Translations under genes and position numbers: made by a program
Notes under the pieces: generated by a model
What the model saw: the letters and a program-made list of their open reading frames with translations, nothing else
Told to the model about the DNA's origin: nothing
Database searches by the model: none
NCBI GenBank assembly: GCA_026014705.1
Contig: JAOZHU010000005.1
Span: 1-64,000 of the forward strand
Direction of reading: 5' to 3'
Origin: Candidatus Bathyarchaeota archaeon
GTDB lineage: Archaea; Thermoproteota; Bathyarchaeia; Bathyarchaeales; Bathycorpusculaceae
DNA length: 64,000 nt
Shown here: positions 24,076 to 32,953 of the stretch, one piece after another
How the letters are laid out: each line of letters opens with the position of its first letter
Numbering within the stretch: the first letter of the stretch is position 1

Positions 24076-26349
24076 ATGAAGAGAAAGACAACAGTCTATT
24101 TCGCTTTAACAGCGCTTTTTGTAGTCTCCATTATTGCCCTGAGCCTTTTTGCCCGAGTTTTCCTGTTTTCAGGCGAGCAGTCTGCTTCAGACGCGTGGCC
24201 CATGTTCCACTATGACATAGTGCATTCAGGCAGCTCAAGCTCAAAAGCGCCAAGAACAAATCAGACGCTGTGGAAATTCACCACTGGTGGACAAGTGGAT
24301 TCTCCTGTTGTCGTCGACGGCGTCATCTACGCAGGCTCATTCGACCGCAAACTTTACGCGTTTAACGCTTCTAACGGGGATGTGTTGTGGAGTTACACGA
24401 CTGGAGGTCCTGTGCTTTCTCCCGCTGCCGTTGCGGACGGCTTAATTTACTTCGGCTCAGAAGACAACAACCTTTACGCGTTAGACGCTTACACCGGCGC
24501 CTTCAGGTGGAGTTACGCCACGGGTTACTATGTAGATTCTGCCCCGGCGGTTTCAGACGGCGTTGTCTATGTAGCTTCGGAAGACGCTAAAGTCTACGCT
24601 TTAGACGCCAAAACAGGCAGTCATATCTGGAATTACACTACGGGCGCCATGATTATGCTTTCCTCGCCTACCGTGGCTGACGGATTGGTGTACGTGGGTT
24701 CTCTTGACTGCAGAGTCTACGCTCTAAACGCTTATAACGGCGGCTTAGTGTGGAACTACACTACAGGTGACACAGTAGTTTCCTCACCAGCCATTGCGAA
24801 CAACATGGTTTACATAGGTTCCAACGACGGGAAAATTTACGCCTTAGACGCTTACACTGGCTCTCCAGAGTGGCAGTTCCCAACAGGTGGTCCCGTCTAT
24901 TCCTCTCCTGCTGTTGCCGACGGCGTTGTGTACGTGGGCTCTGAGGACAACAATGTCTACGCTTTGGACGCTTCTACTGGCGCTCTCTTGTGGAACTGCA
25001 CGACAGGCGATGGAGTAGCTTCTCCACCCACCGTGGCAGGCAACGCGGTGTACGTGGGCTCAAAAGACGGCAACATCTACGCCTTGCACGCATCAAGCGG
25101 CAGCCGCCTGTGGTCATTTGCCACACGAGACATGGTAATTTCTAAACCCGCAGTGGATGACGACATAGTGTACGTAGGCGGCTGGGACGGCAAACTCTAC
25201 GCCTTAGACGCTCTAAACGGCGATTTAATATGGAGCCACGCCACAGGCAACGTAGTTGACTCTTCACCCGCTGTTGCTAACGGCTTAGTGTACGTAGGCT
25301 CATGGGACGGCAGAATCTACGCCTTAAACGCGACCACAGGCGTTGTCCCCATAGACATGGAGCAGCACCACGCTGTCGTATGGCATTACGCTACAGGCGA
25401 CATGGTTATGCTGTCTTCGCCTGCCGTTGCCGACGGCGTCGTGTACGTGGGCTCATACGACAATAACACTTACGCTTTAAACGCCACGACGGGCGCTTTC
25501 ATCTGGAGTTACACTACAGGCTACGCCGTGGTTTCTTCGCCCACTGTTGCCAACGGCATAGTCTACAGCGGCTCAGAGGATAATACCCTCTACGCATTGA
25601 ACGCGTCAACTGGCAAGCCCATATGGAACTACACCACAGACGACATGATAATGTTGTCCTCGCCTGCCGTGGCTGACGGCTTAGTTTACTTCGGCTCGCT
25701 TGACCACAAAATCTACGCCTTAAACGCCACAACAGGCGCATACGCATGGAGCTACACAACAGACGACATGATTATTTCTTCGCCTTCTGTGGCTAACGGC
25801 TTAGTCTACGTAGGCTCGCTTGACAACAACCTCTACGCCCTGAACGCTACCAACGGAGCTTTGGCGTGGCAGTTCATAACAGGCGACGATGTTTTTTCTT
25901 CGCCCGCGGTTGCCAACGGCATGGTTTATTTTGGCTCAAACGACCACAAAATCTACGCCTTAAACGCGGCAACAGGCACATTAGTATGGAGCTATGAGGC
26001 AAACGGCAGCGTAGCCTCTTCTCCCGCCGTTGCAGACGGATTACTCTTTGTGGGCTCAGACGACCATAAACTCTACGCGATAGACGCGTTCACAGGCAAC
26101 CTCGTCTGGCGCTACACAACAGGCGACATTGTGGTTTCCTCGCCCGCTATCGCAAACGGCGTCGTTTACGTGGGCTCATACGACCACATGGTCTACGCCT
26201 TCGGTCAAACACCCAACACGCTCCAGTCAGCCATCAACAACGGCTTTCCAGTGCCTGAAATTTCGGCGCTCATAACCACAATAACACTAACAGTTGCATT
26301 TGTGGACGCTGCACCCCACAATAGAAAACACCCCGCAGAAGATGCCTGA
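24076..26349 (+). CDS. Exported PQQ-like beta-propeller protein, 16 repeats
   Basis: About 757 aa from ATG 24076 (GAGGCG upstream; an earlier ATG is at 24055). An N-terminal signal anchor (YFALTALFVVSIIALSLFA) precedes 16 repeats of ~39 aa of the form W-x-YTTG…SSPAVADG-VYVGS-DN-YALNA-TG, enough for two eight-bladed propellers. Repeat 9 carries an extra PIDMEQHHA loop. PQQ-ligand residues are not evident, so it is probably a binding scaffold rather than a dehydrogenase. The C-terminus (PEISALITTITLTVAFVDAA) looks like a decayed PEF-type anchor. The tandem DNA similarity is coding, not a satellite. Confidence 0.9.
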   Translation: MKRKTTVYFALTALFVVSIIALSLFARVFLFSGEQSASDAWPMFHYDIVHSGSSSSKAPRTNQTLWKFTTGGQVDSPVVVDGVIYAGSFDRKLYAFNASNGDVLWSYTTGGPVLSPAAVADGLIYFGSEDNNLYALDAYTGAFRWSYATGYYVDSAPAVSDGVVYVASEDAKVYALDAKTGSHIWNYTTGAMIMLSSPTVADGLVYVGSLDCRVYALNAYNGGLVWNYTTGDTVVSSPAIANNMVYIGSNDGKIYALDAYTGSPEWQFPTGGPVYSSPAVADGVVYVGSEDNNVYALDASTGALLWNCTTGDGVASPPTVAGNAVYVGSKDGNIYALHASSGSRLWSFATRDMVISKPAVDDDIVYVGGWDGKLYALDALNGDLIWSHATGNVVDSSPAVANGLVYVGSWDGRIYALNATTGVVPIDMEQHHAVVWHYATGDMVMLSSPAVADGVVYVGSYDNNTYALNATTGAFIWSYTTGYAVVSSPTVANGIVYSGSEDNTLYALNASTGKPIWNYTTDDMIMLSSPAVADGLVYFGSLDHKIYALNATTGAYAWSYTTDDMIISSPSVANGLVYVGSLDNNLYALNATNGALAWQFITGDDVFSSPAVANGMVYFGSNDHKIYALNAATGTLVWSYEANGSVASSPAVADGLLFVGSDDHKLYAIDAFTGNLVWRYTTGDIVVSSPAIANGVVYVGSYDHMVYAFGQTPNTLQSAINNGFPVPEISALITTITLTVAFVDAAPHNRKHPAEDA

Positions 26350-26370
26350 AAACTCTCCACCAATATGCCG

Positions 26371-26380
26371 CTTTATATAA
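26371..26380 (+). promoter_or_regulatory. TATA box upstream of the hdr-mvh operon
   Basis: CTTTATATAA followed by GGGGGCTATAG lies 197 bases upstream of hdrC. It predicts a start near 26402 and a ~175-base leader. The GGGG…TATAG downstream part recurs near two other intergenic TATA boxes (37496-37518 minus strand, 56563-56594). Confidence 0.45.
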
Positions 26381-26547
26381 GGGGGCTATAGTTTTTCCCG
26401 AGCGCACCAACACCACAAAAACTCCGACGAAAACAGCAGAAAGCAACATTTCAGCCTACACATTCAGCATGGAAAATCACTGAAAACACGGCTTAAGCTT
26501 TATGTAGTTGATAATGAGTTTGTGAATACCCATACGTGCACAACGCA

Positions 26548-26555
26548 TTTATAAT
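26548..26555 (+). promoter_or_regulatory. Possible proximal TATA box for hdrC
   Basis: TTTATAAT sits ~26 bases upstream of the hdrC ATG, which would give a leaderless message. A GGTGAAG ribosome site before the ATG argues that a leader exists, so the distal TATA at 26371 may be the real one, or both work. Confidence 0.35.
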
Positions 26556-26576
26556 GCTGCCCCATGGTGAAGCACA

Positions 26577-27119
26577 ATGGCTGAAACCACACCAGCAAAA
26601 GAGCCAATAAAAGCCTCCGAAATAGACCCAAAATTCAAATACGAAATCGCAAAAATGCACGGAGGCGAAAAACTTTTACGCTGCTTCCAGTGCGGAACAT
26701 GCACTTCAGACTGCCCAGTAGCCCGCTACAGCGACACATACCGCCCAAGGCAAATAATCCGCATGGCACAACTCGGCCTCAGAAACCGCGTGCTGAACAG
26801 CGACACACTCTGGCTCTGCGCAGCCTGCTTCACCTGCACCGACCGCTGCCCACAAGACGTGGAAGTAGCCAGCGTAATCCGCGTTCTACGCAATTTAGCC
26901 GCAGAAAAAGGCTGCGTGCCCCAAGTGTTCAAGGACCAAGCCGCAAGCATACTCGAATCAGGCTACGCTTACAAAATCCCCGAACTACGCATCAAAAAAA
27001 GAGAAAGCCAATGTTTGCCACCCTTACCAAAAGGCAACCCCGAAAGCGTACGCAAAACACTCAAAAACGTAAAATTCTTCCAAAACACCGAAAAGAAAGG
27101 TGAACCAAGTGGGCAGTAA
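26577..27119 (+). CDS. hdrC: Heterodisulfide reductase-like subunit C
   Basis: A 180-aa protein with two 4Fe-4S sites: CFQCGTCTSDCP (C36, C39, C42, C46) and CAACFTCTDRCP (C81, C84, C87, C91). In methanogens HdrC passes electrons to HdrB. No membrane segment, as in the soluble HdrABC type. Its 3' end overlaps the hdrB start. Without a methanogenic CoM-S-S-CoB substrate in evidence, the true disulfide acceptor in this organism is open. Confidence 0.92.
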   Translation: MAETTPAKEPIKASEIDPKFKYEIAKMHGGEKLLRCFQCGTCTSDCPVARYSDTYRPRQIIRMAQLGLRNRVLNSDTLWLCAACFTCTDRCPQDVEVASVIRVLRNLAAEKGCVPQVFKDQAASILESGYAYKIPELRIKKRESQCLPPLPKGNPESVRKTLKNVKFFQNTEKKGEPSGQ

Positions 27120-28002
27120 ATACCTCATATTCCTCGGATGCGCCATACCATACCGCGTATCAGCATACGAAATATCCGCACGCAAAGTCCTCTCTAAATT
27201 AGGCGTGGAACTCGTGGAAATGCCCGAATTCAACTGCTGCGGACTACCGCTAGACCCAGTCAGCCACGAAGCCATGCTCATCCTCGCCGCGCGAAACTTG
27301 GCTTTAGCTGAGCAGCAAGGCTTAAACATACTCACCCTATGCCCAGGCTGCGCAGGAACCCTGAAGAAAGTTAACAAGATTTTAAAGGAAGACAAAACAT
27401 TAAGAGAGCAAATTAACGCACACCTGAAAGAAGCAGGACTGGAGTTCAAGGGCACAGTGACCACCAAACACATAATGCAAGCACTAACCGAAGACATAGG
27501 CTTAGAAACAATACGCAAAGCCATAACAAAACCCCTGACCAACCTCAAAGTCGCAGAACACAACGGCTGCCACATACTCAGACCAAAAGAATACATAGGC
27601 TTCGACAACCCAGAAGACCCACAAACGCTTAAAACACTCATCGAAGCCACAAGCGCCACCTGCTTGGACTACATTGACGAAACCGAATGCTGCGGCGCCC
27701 CCAGCGTCGGCGTAAGCGACAAAGTCGCACTGCAACTCGCAAGAGACAAGCTGAGCCATATTAAAATGGTCAACGCTCAAGCGCTGATAACCATCTGTCC
27801 GTTCTGCCACATAATGTATGACACAAACGAACTGCGCATAGAGAAAATGTTTAATGAAACCTACGGCATTCCAGTTCTGCATTACCCTCAACTGCTCGGC
27901 TTAGCAATGGGCATACCACCCGAAGAACTCGCCTTCAACGAGCTGAGAGTTGACGCAACAAAAATAGTAAAACAAGTCACAGAAGGAGCAAAACAAGAAT
28001 GA
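27109..28002 (+). CDS. hdrB: Heterodisulfide reductase-like subunit B (two CCG domains)
   Basis: About 297 aa from GTG 27109, preceded by AGGTGA six bases upstream. Two CCG motifs bind non-cubane 4Fe-4S clusters: FLGCAIPYR…FNCCGLPLD…LCPGCAG and HNGCHIL…ECCGAPS…CPFCH. HdrB holds the disulfide-reducing site in the HdrABC complex. Overlaps hdrC by 11 bases and mvhG by four, so the four genes are translationally coupled. All cysteines seem present. Confidence 0.93.
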   Translation: MGSKYLIFLGCAIPYRVSAYEISARKVLSKLGVELVEMPEFNCCGLPLDPVSHEAMLILAARNLALAEQQGLNILTLCPGCAGTLKKVNKILKEDKTLREQINAHLKEAGLEFKGTVTTKHIMQALTEDIGLETIRKAITKPLTNLKVAEHNGCHILRPKEYIGFDNPEDPQTLKTLIEATSATCLDYIDETECCGAPSVGVSDKVALQLARDKLSHIKMVNAQALITICPFCHIMYDTNELRIEKMFNETYGIPVLHYPQLLGLAMGIPPEELAFNELRVDATKIVKQVTEGAKQE

Positions 28003-28976
28003 GTAAAAACAAGTTAAAACTAGCCTTCTACTGGGCTGCGAGCTGCGGCGGATGCGAAATCGCCGTGTTAGACATCAACGAAAAAATCCTCGACGTAGTA
28101 CAAATCGCAGACATCGTGTTCTGGCCAGTAGCCTTAGACATCAAATACAAAGACGTAGAAGCAATGCCCGATAAATACATAGACATCTGCTTCTTCAACG
28201 GCTCCATACGCAACTCAGAACAAGAACACATGGCGAAACTTCTGCGCAAGAAAGCCAAGACTCTCGTTGCTTTCGGCTCATGCGCCCACGAAGGATGCAT
28301 ACCAGGATTAGCGAATCTGCATAACCGCAAAGAAATCTTCACCCAAGTCTACATAGAAGACAAATCAAACATCAACCTCCAAAAAGTCCTCCCCAAAACC
28401 AAAACCCAAGTGAAAGAAGGCACACTGGAAATCCCAGAATTCTACGACACAGTAAAAACCTTAGGTCAAACAGTTGAAGTAGACTACTACCTGCCAGGGT
28501 GCCCACCACCAGTCAAGCTCATAGCCAACGCCGTAGACGCCATAGCAAACAACGCTTTGCCGCCAAAAGGCTCAGTACTCGCCCCACTAAAAGCGGTATG
28601 CGATGAATGCCCAAGAAAAAGAGAAAACAAAAAAATCACAAAAATCCACCGAGTCTACGAAAAAAACCCTGAACCCGAAAAATGCCTACTGGAACAAGGC
28701 ATACTCTGCATGGGACTCGCCACACGAAGCGGCTGCGGCGCACAATGCCTAAAAGTTGACATGCCCTGCACAGGCTGCGGTGGACCAGCACCAAACGTGC
28801 CTGAACAAGGCGCAGCAATGATAAGCGCCTTAGCCTCAATACTGGGTTATGACGAGGAAAAACTATCCGAAAAAGACGTTGAACAGTTGATGAATCAAAT
28901 AAAAGACCCAGTCGGCACGTTCTACATGTACTCGTTACCAGCTTCAATAATGAAAAGAAAGGTGATTAAACAATGA
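27999..28976 (+). CDS. mvhG: [NiFe]-hydrogenase small subunit, MvhG-like
   Basis: A 325-aa small subunit. Proximal-cluster ligands are in AASCGGCEIAV near the N-terminus, FGSCAHEGC near residue 91, and YLPGCPPPVKL near 167. Medial/distal cluster Cys are in GLATRSGCGAQC and DMPCTGCGGPAP. It carries electrons from the Ni-Fe site to the Hdr subunits. ATGA overlaps join it to hdrB and mvhA. No twin-arginine signal, so it is cytoplasmic. Group 3c (F420-non-reducing) is the best fit by gene order. Confidence 0.92.
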   Translation: MSKNKLKLAFYWAASCGGCEIAVLDINEKILDVVQIADIVFWPVALDIKYKDVEAMPDKYIDICFFNGSIRNSEQEHMAKLLRKKAKTLVAFGSCAHEGCIPGLANLHNRKEIFTQVYIEDKSNINLQKVLPKTKTQVKEGTLEIPEFYDTVKTLGQTVEVDYYLPGCPPPVKLIANAVDAIANNALPPKGSVLAPLKAVCDECPRKRENKKITKIHRVYEKNPEPEKCLLEQGILCMGLATRSGCGAQCLKVDMPCTGCGGPAPNVPEQGAAMISALASILGYDEEKLSEKDVEQLMNQIKDPVGTFYMYSLPASIMKRKVIKQ

Positions 28977-30427
28977 AAGAAATACTCATAGACCCAATCA
29001 CGCGGCTTGAAGGTCACGGCAACGTCTCCATATTCCTAAACGACGCAGGCGAAGTGGAAAACGCCTACCTGAAAATCCCAGAACTCAGAGGATTCGAAAA
29101 ATTCTGCATCGGCAGACGAGCCGAACTCATGCCGCAACTAACAACAAGAATCTGCGGCGTATGCCCCGTAGCACACCACTTCGCATCCGTCAAAGCCTTA
29201 GACGCAGCCTTCAAAGTAACCCCGCCACCTGCAGCGAAAAAACTCCGCGAACTCATGAACTGCGGCTACTACATCTACGACCACACTCTACACTTTTACT
29301 ATTTAGGCGGACCAGACTTCATCGTCGGCCCAGACGCACCAGCAGCAAAACGCAACATTTTAGGCGTCATCGAAAAAGCAGGCTTAGACATAGCCAAAGA
29401 AGTCATCAAACACAGAGCCTACGGACAGAGAATAACCGAAATCCTCGGAGGCAAAGCCACGCACCCAGTATGCGCCCTGCCAGGAGGCATATCCAAACCA
29501 CTAAGCGAAGAGAACAGACAAGAAATCGAGAAACTCGCTGCTTCAAGCGTGGAATTCGCCAAACTCAGCCTAAAACTCTTCCACGACATTGTCTTAGCCA
29601 ACACCAAATACGTAGACTTAATCAAAAGCGACGCGTACACGATGAAAACCTACTACATGGGCATGGTAGACGCAAACAACAAAGTTAACTTCTACGATGG
29701 AAAAATCCGAGTAGTAAACCCCAACGGCAGCGAATTCGCCAAATTCGAAGCAAAAGACTACCTAACGCATCTGGGCGAACACGTGGAAGAATGGACATAC
29801 GCAAAATTCCCGTTCCTGAAAAAAATCGGTTGGAAAGGCTTCTCATACGGCACCGACAACGGCGTTTACCGCGTCGGACCGCTCGGGCGACTAAACGCTT
29901 CCGACGGCATGGCAACCCCGCTGGCGCAGGCAGAATACAAAGTAATGTACGAAACTTTAGGCGGCAAACCAGTGCACGGTACTCTGGCTTTCCACTGGGC
30001 ACGCTTAATTGAACTGCTTTACGCTGCTGAACGCGCGGTGGAGCTTGCTAAAGATTCTGAAATCACAAGCACGAATGTGCGCAACAAGCCAGGCGAACCC
30101 GGCGAAGGTGTAGGTGTGGTTGAAGCAGCACGCGGAACGTTGTATCACCATTACGTGCTGGACAAGGATGCACTTGTTAAAGACGTGAACATGATTGTGG
30201 CTACAACCAATAATTACCCTGCTATTTGCATGTCCATTCGTGACGCAGCTAAAGGTCTAATCCGAGGTGGCAAGGTGGACAATGGCGTGCTTAACATGGT
30301 GGAGATGGCTTTCCGCGCTTACGACCCGTGCTTTGGATGCGCTACGCATTTTGCGGTTGGGCAAATGCCGTTGACAGTGGAAGTTTACAGCCACAAGCGG
30401 CAGTTGCTTAAAACCCTGAGGCGGTAA
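28973..30427 (+). CDS. mvhA: [NiFe]-hydrogenase large subunit, MvhA-like
   Basis: A 484-aa large subunit. The N-terminal L1 motif is RICGVCP (C61, C64), with RLEGHGN at residue 11. The C-terminal L2 motif is DPCFGCATH (C453, C456, H459). The four Cys bind Ni and Fe. The 25 residues after H459 would be cut off by a maturation protease such as the one at 34109-34606. Last gene of the operon. mvhD and hdrA are not next to it. Confidence 0.94.
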   Translation: MKEILIDPITRLEGHGNVSIFLNDAGEVENAYLKIPELRGFEKFCIGRRAELMPQLTTRICGVCPVAHHFASVKALDAAFKVTPPPAAKKLRELMNCGYYIYDHTLHFYYLGGPDFIVGPDAPAAKRNILGVIEKAGLDIAKEVIKHRAYGQRITEILGGKATHPVCALPGGISKPLSEENRQEIEKLAASSVEFAKLSLKLFHDIVLANTKYVDLIKSDAYTMKTYYMGMVDANNKVNFYDGKIRVVNPNGSEFAKFEAKDYLTHLGEHVEEWTYAKFPFLKKIGWKGFSYGTDNGVYRVGPLGRLNASDGMATPLAQAEYKVMYETLGGKPVHGTLAFHWARLIELLYAAERAVELAKDSEITSTNVRNKPGEPGEGVGVVEAARGTLYHHYVLDKDALVKDVNMIVATTNNYPAICMSIRDAAKGLIRGGKVDNGVLNMVEMAFRAYDPCFGCATHFAVGQMPLTVEVYSHKRQLLKTLRR

Positions 30428-30441
30428 GTGCCCCTCTAGAA

Positions 30442-30462
30442 TTTTCTTTCTTTTTTCTTTTC
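30442..30462 (+). terminator. T-rich terminator after mvhA
   Basis: A long pyrimidine run (TTTTCTTTCTTTTTTCTTTT) starts about 15 bases after the mvhA stop and separates it from the convergent flavoprotein gene. It fits archaeal oligo-T termination. Confidence 0.6.
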
Positions 30463-30482
30463 AATTAATTATGTCCCGTATT

Positions 30483-31805
30483 TTATCTGTTGGTTTGCAG
30501 GTTTTCCTGCTTTAGGTAATCCATGGCACTTTTTATGCAGTCGTCCATGTTTAGGTACTTGAATTCTGAAAATCGCCCAACGAGTCCTATTCCTAATTGG
30601 GAGAAGTGTTCGCTTATCTTTTTGAGGTTTTTGGCGTAGTCTAAATCGCTTATTACGTAGGCATATTCCGCCCTTTTGACTAATGTGAATAGTACATCAT
30701 GGGCATTAATAATTTTCAGTTTTTGCAGGTCGGTTACAACGCGATCAGCGATTTCGTCATCTCTTTTTCGCCATGTTTCATCTTTGAATTTGCATGTTAT
30801 TTCAGCCATTAACGCAGACATTCCTGCTGGAGCGACATTTGGGCTGTAATTTGAGGGATAACTGGTTCTATGCGTCAGGATTTCGCGGTCAGGAATGTAT
30901 AACCAAGAGAGGTTTGTGTCAGTTTTTCTTTTTAGCCCAATCATTACTGTGATGAGTGAATTATACTTCAGATTGCTTGCTGCTTCTTTGACTTTTTTCG
31001 GCGCGTTTAGCGCTTTTACTAAGCGCTGGATTGGAATCGTGGATATTATTCTTTCGTAAACTCTTACTTGTTTTCCGTTTGAAACAACCCATTTGCCGTC
31101 GATGTTGCGGATTTTTGTGACGCCAAAGTCTCGCATGATGTTGCTTTGACCTATCTTGTTTTCAATTGCCTTGATTAGTGCTTGGATTCCGCCGATTCGT
31201 GGGTAGTAGAAATGGAGTTGATGCAGATATCCTTCCGTGCTTATTCCTAGCGCGGATTTGATGACGTCCTCCATTGGTGGATTGGGCACTCTCTCAACCC
31301 ATTCGAGGCTCATTTGTTCAGGTGGGTGTTTCCAAATTTTTTCGTTGTAGGGCATCAAGTATTTTTCGGCTATGGCTTTGCCGAACATGTAGCTGAACCA
31401 TTCTTTGAGGTTGGTTGGTTTCTTAATTTCGCCTTTTTCTTTCTTGATCAGGTTTTGTATGAAATAGTAAAGGCATTCAAAGTTCTCTTCTTTCGGCAGG
31501 TCGGCTAAACCGTTTTCGAATGGATATTTCAACAGGCGACCTTTGTAGAGTATTTTAGTGTCTCTTCTGTTTCTCGCTTTGTTTTGCTGTAGAAGGTCAA
31601 GCATGAAGTTTAACACCTCGGTGTTTTTGGAGAAGATTATGTGTGATCCGCAGTAGTCGAAAGTGAAGCCTTGGTGCTCAAGTGTTCGCATTAAGCCGCC
31701 ACATTCTGGCTCTTTTTCCAAAATCTCGAAATCTCTTCCTTGCTGTTTCATTAAGTAGCCGAGGGTTAATCCCGTTAAACCTCCACCGAGTATTGCCGTT
31801 TTCAT
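30483..31805 (-). CDS. FAD-dependent amine oxidase/UDP-galactopyranose mutase-like protein
   Basis: About 440 aa from the ATG at 31805. The N-terminal FAD-binding motif AILGGGLTGLTLGYLM is followed by EKEPECGGLMRT. FDYCGSHIIF and the late FSEFKYLNMDD fit the protoporphyrinogen-oxidase/UGM-like group that often sits among glycan genes. Divergent from a glycosyltransferase. It may reshape a nucleotide sugar or oxidise a lipid/sugar precursor; the exact reaction is not clear. Confidence 0.8.
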   Translation of the reverse strand: MKTAILGGGLTGLTLGYLMKQQGRDFEILEKEPECGGLMRTLEHQGFTFDYCGSHIIFSKNTEVLNFMLDLLQQNKARNRRDTKILYKGRLLKYPFENGLADLPKEENFECLYYFIQNLIKKEKGEIKKPTNLKEWFSYMFGKAIAEKYLMPYNEKIWKHPPEQMSLEWVERVPNPPMEDVIKSALGISTEGYLHQLHFYYPRIGGIQALIKAIENKIGQSNIMRDFGVTKIRNIDGKWVVSNGKQVRVYERIISTIPIQRLVKALNAPKKVKEAASNLKYNSLITVMIGLKRKTDTNLSWLYIPDREILTHRTSYPSNYSPNVAPAGMSALMAEITCKFKDETWRKRDDEIADRVVTDLQKLKIINAHDVLFTLVKRAEYAYVISDLDYAKNLKKISEHFSQLGIGLVGRFSEFKYLNMDDCIKSAMDYLKQENLQTNR

Positions 31806-32004
31806 AGTTTGCTCACTGCTTTCCCGTGGACTCGTCAAAGGGTATTTCTTTCTTTGGATTTAAGCTTAAGCGCATGGTTGTCGTCAAACATGTTTTTCAC
31901 AGGAGCAGTTGCGTGTGGATTTGCTTGGTCCTAGAGCGTGTGCGGGCTGCATGTTTGAAAAACCTAATAAGAGCAAAAGCATGTTTTTTCTTTGATTGCG
32001 TTTG

Positions 32005-32772
32005 ATGAAAATATTGGCAGTGGTTCCCACTTTGCGTGATGACCCAACTGCAACTGTGCAAAGCATAATTAGTCAATCGGTTGCAGTCTCTAAAATCATA
32101 GTTGTGATAGGTTCTGAGGCGTTATACCGTAGACTGTTGACCATGAAATTGGAACGCACTGAGTATGTATATGTTAAACCTGATTTTAGTCAACCTTTAG
32201 GCATAAGAGTGGGAACAGCCCTTAACAAGGTGTTGTCCAGAGAGAGTTTGAAAGAATTCGATTACATTTTGAAGGTTGACGCGGAGATTGTTCTGCCCAA
32301 AAATTTTGTTGCCGAGAACTTGCGAGAAAAGCCTGATTTTATAGCCAGCGGTGGTACAGCGATGCTTTTCAAGGTTCAGCCTTTCCTGACAGTAGGTGGG
32401 AAGTATCCTGTGACTCCAGAGTTGGATGACACTTACCTGTCGTTGCAGTATCTTTCTCACGGATACATTGTGAAACGTTGGGTTTGTCCTCCCGAAATCA
32501 AAGCTCGTGCAAGGGGGCATCATAATTTTAAACATCATGTTCGGGTTGGAATTGAATGGTACAAACTTGGTTATGAACCAATTCATGTTCTTTTCGCGTT
32601 GCAGCCGCTGTTTCAGGACATTTTTGAAGGAAAACTGAGGATGGAGCTTTTCCTACGGGTTTACTCGTATTTTTTGGCTGCCGTGAAGAGAACTAAACGC
32701 TACGAGTTTGCGCCGTGGATTTTCTTGATGCAGGTAAGGCGACTGCTCTACGGCAGACAATTTCAGTATTAG
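32005..32772 (+). CDS. Family-2-like glycosyltransferase
   Basis: About 255 aa from the ATG at 32005. ILAVVPTLRDDPTATVQSIISQS is a GT-A N-terminus, and DYILKVDAEIVLP supplies a DxD-like motif (VDAE). Near the C-terminus sit basic and aromatic patches (KRTKRYEFAPWIF) that may touch membrane. Likely transfers a sugar in surface-glycan or glycolipid synthesis with its neighbours. Acceptor unknown. Confidence 0.75.
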   Translation: MKILAVVPTLRDDPTATVQSIISQSVAVSKIIVVIGSEALYRRLLTMKLERTEYVYVKPDFSQPLGIRVGTALNKVLSRESLKEFDYILKVDAEIVLPKNFVAENLREKPDFIASGGTAMLFKVQPFLTVGGKYPVTPELDDTYLSLQYLSHGYIVKRWVCPPEIKARARGHHNFKHHVRVGIEWYKLGYEPIHVLFALQPLFQDIFEGKLRMELFLRVYSYFLAAVKRTKRYEFAPWIFLMQVRRLLYGRQFQY

Positions 32773-32953
32773 CCACTGCAGACCATTTATAGTCTCAAAT
32801 CAAGCAGGTAAATTCCAGAGAGAACGCTAGCAGTTTAATAGGTTTATCACATAGAATAGTCAATTACGCAAGAGGGCATGGTTCGAGACGCTGTTAATCC
32901 ATGATAAAGGCGATTTGCTTTAACGAGCGATGTGATAAAATGGGCGATTGTCT

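Noticed and set aside
24280-26200. Tandem DNA repeats or CRISPR-like array
   Set aside because: The ~117-base periodicity is in frame and encodes propeller blades; there are no short identical repeats with unique spacers.
27024-27659. 211-codon minus-strand frame
   Set aside because: Antisense to hdrC and hdrB, both of which have complete metal motifs.
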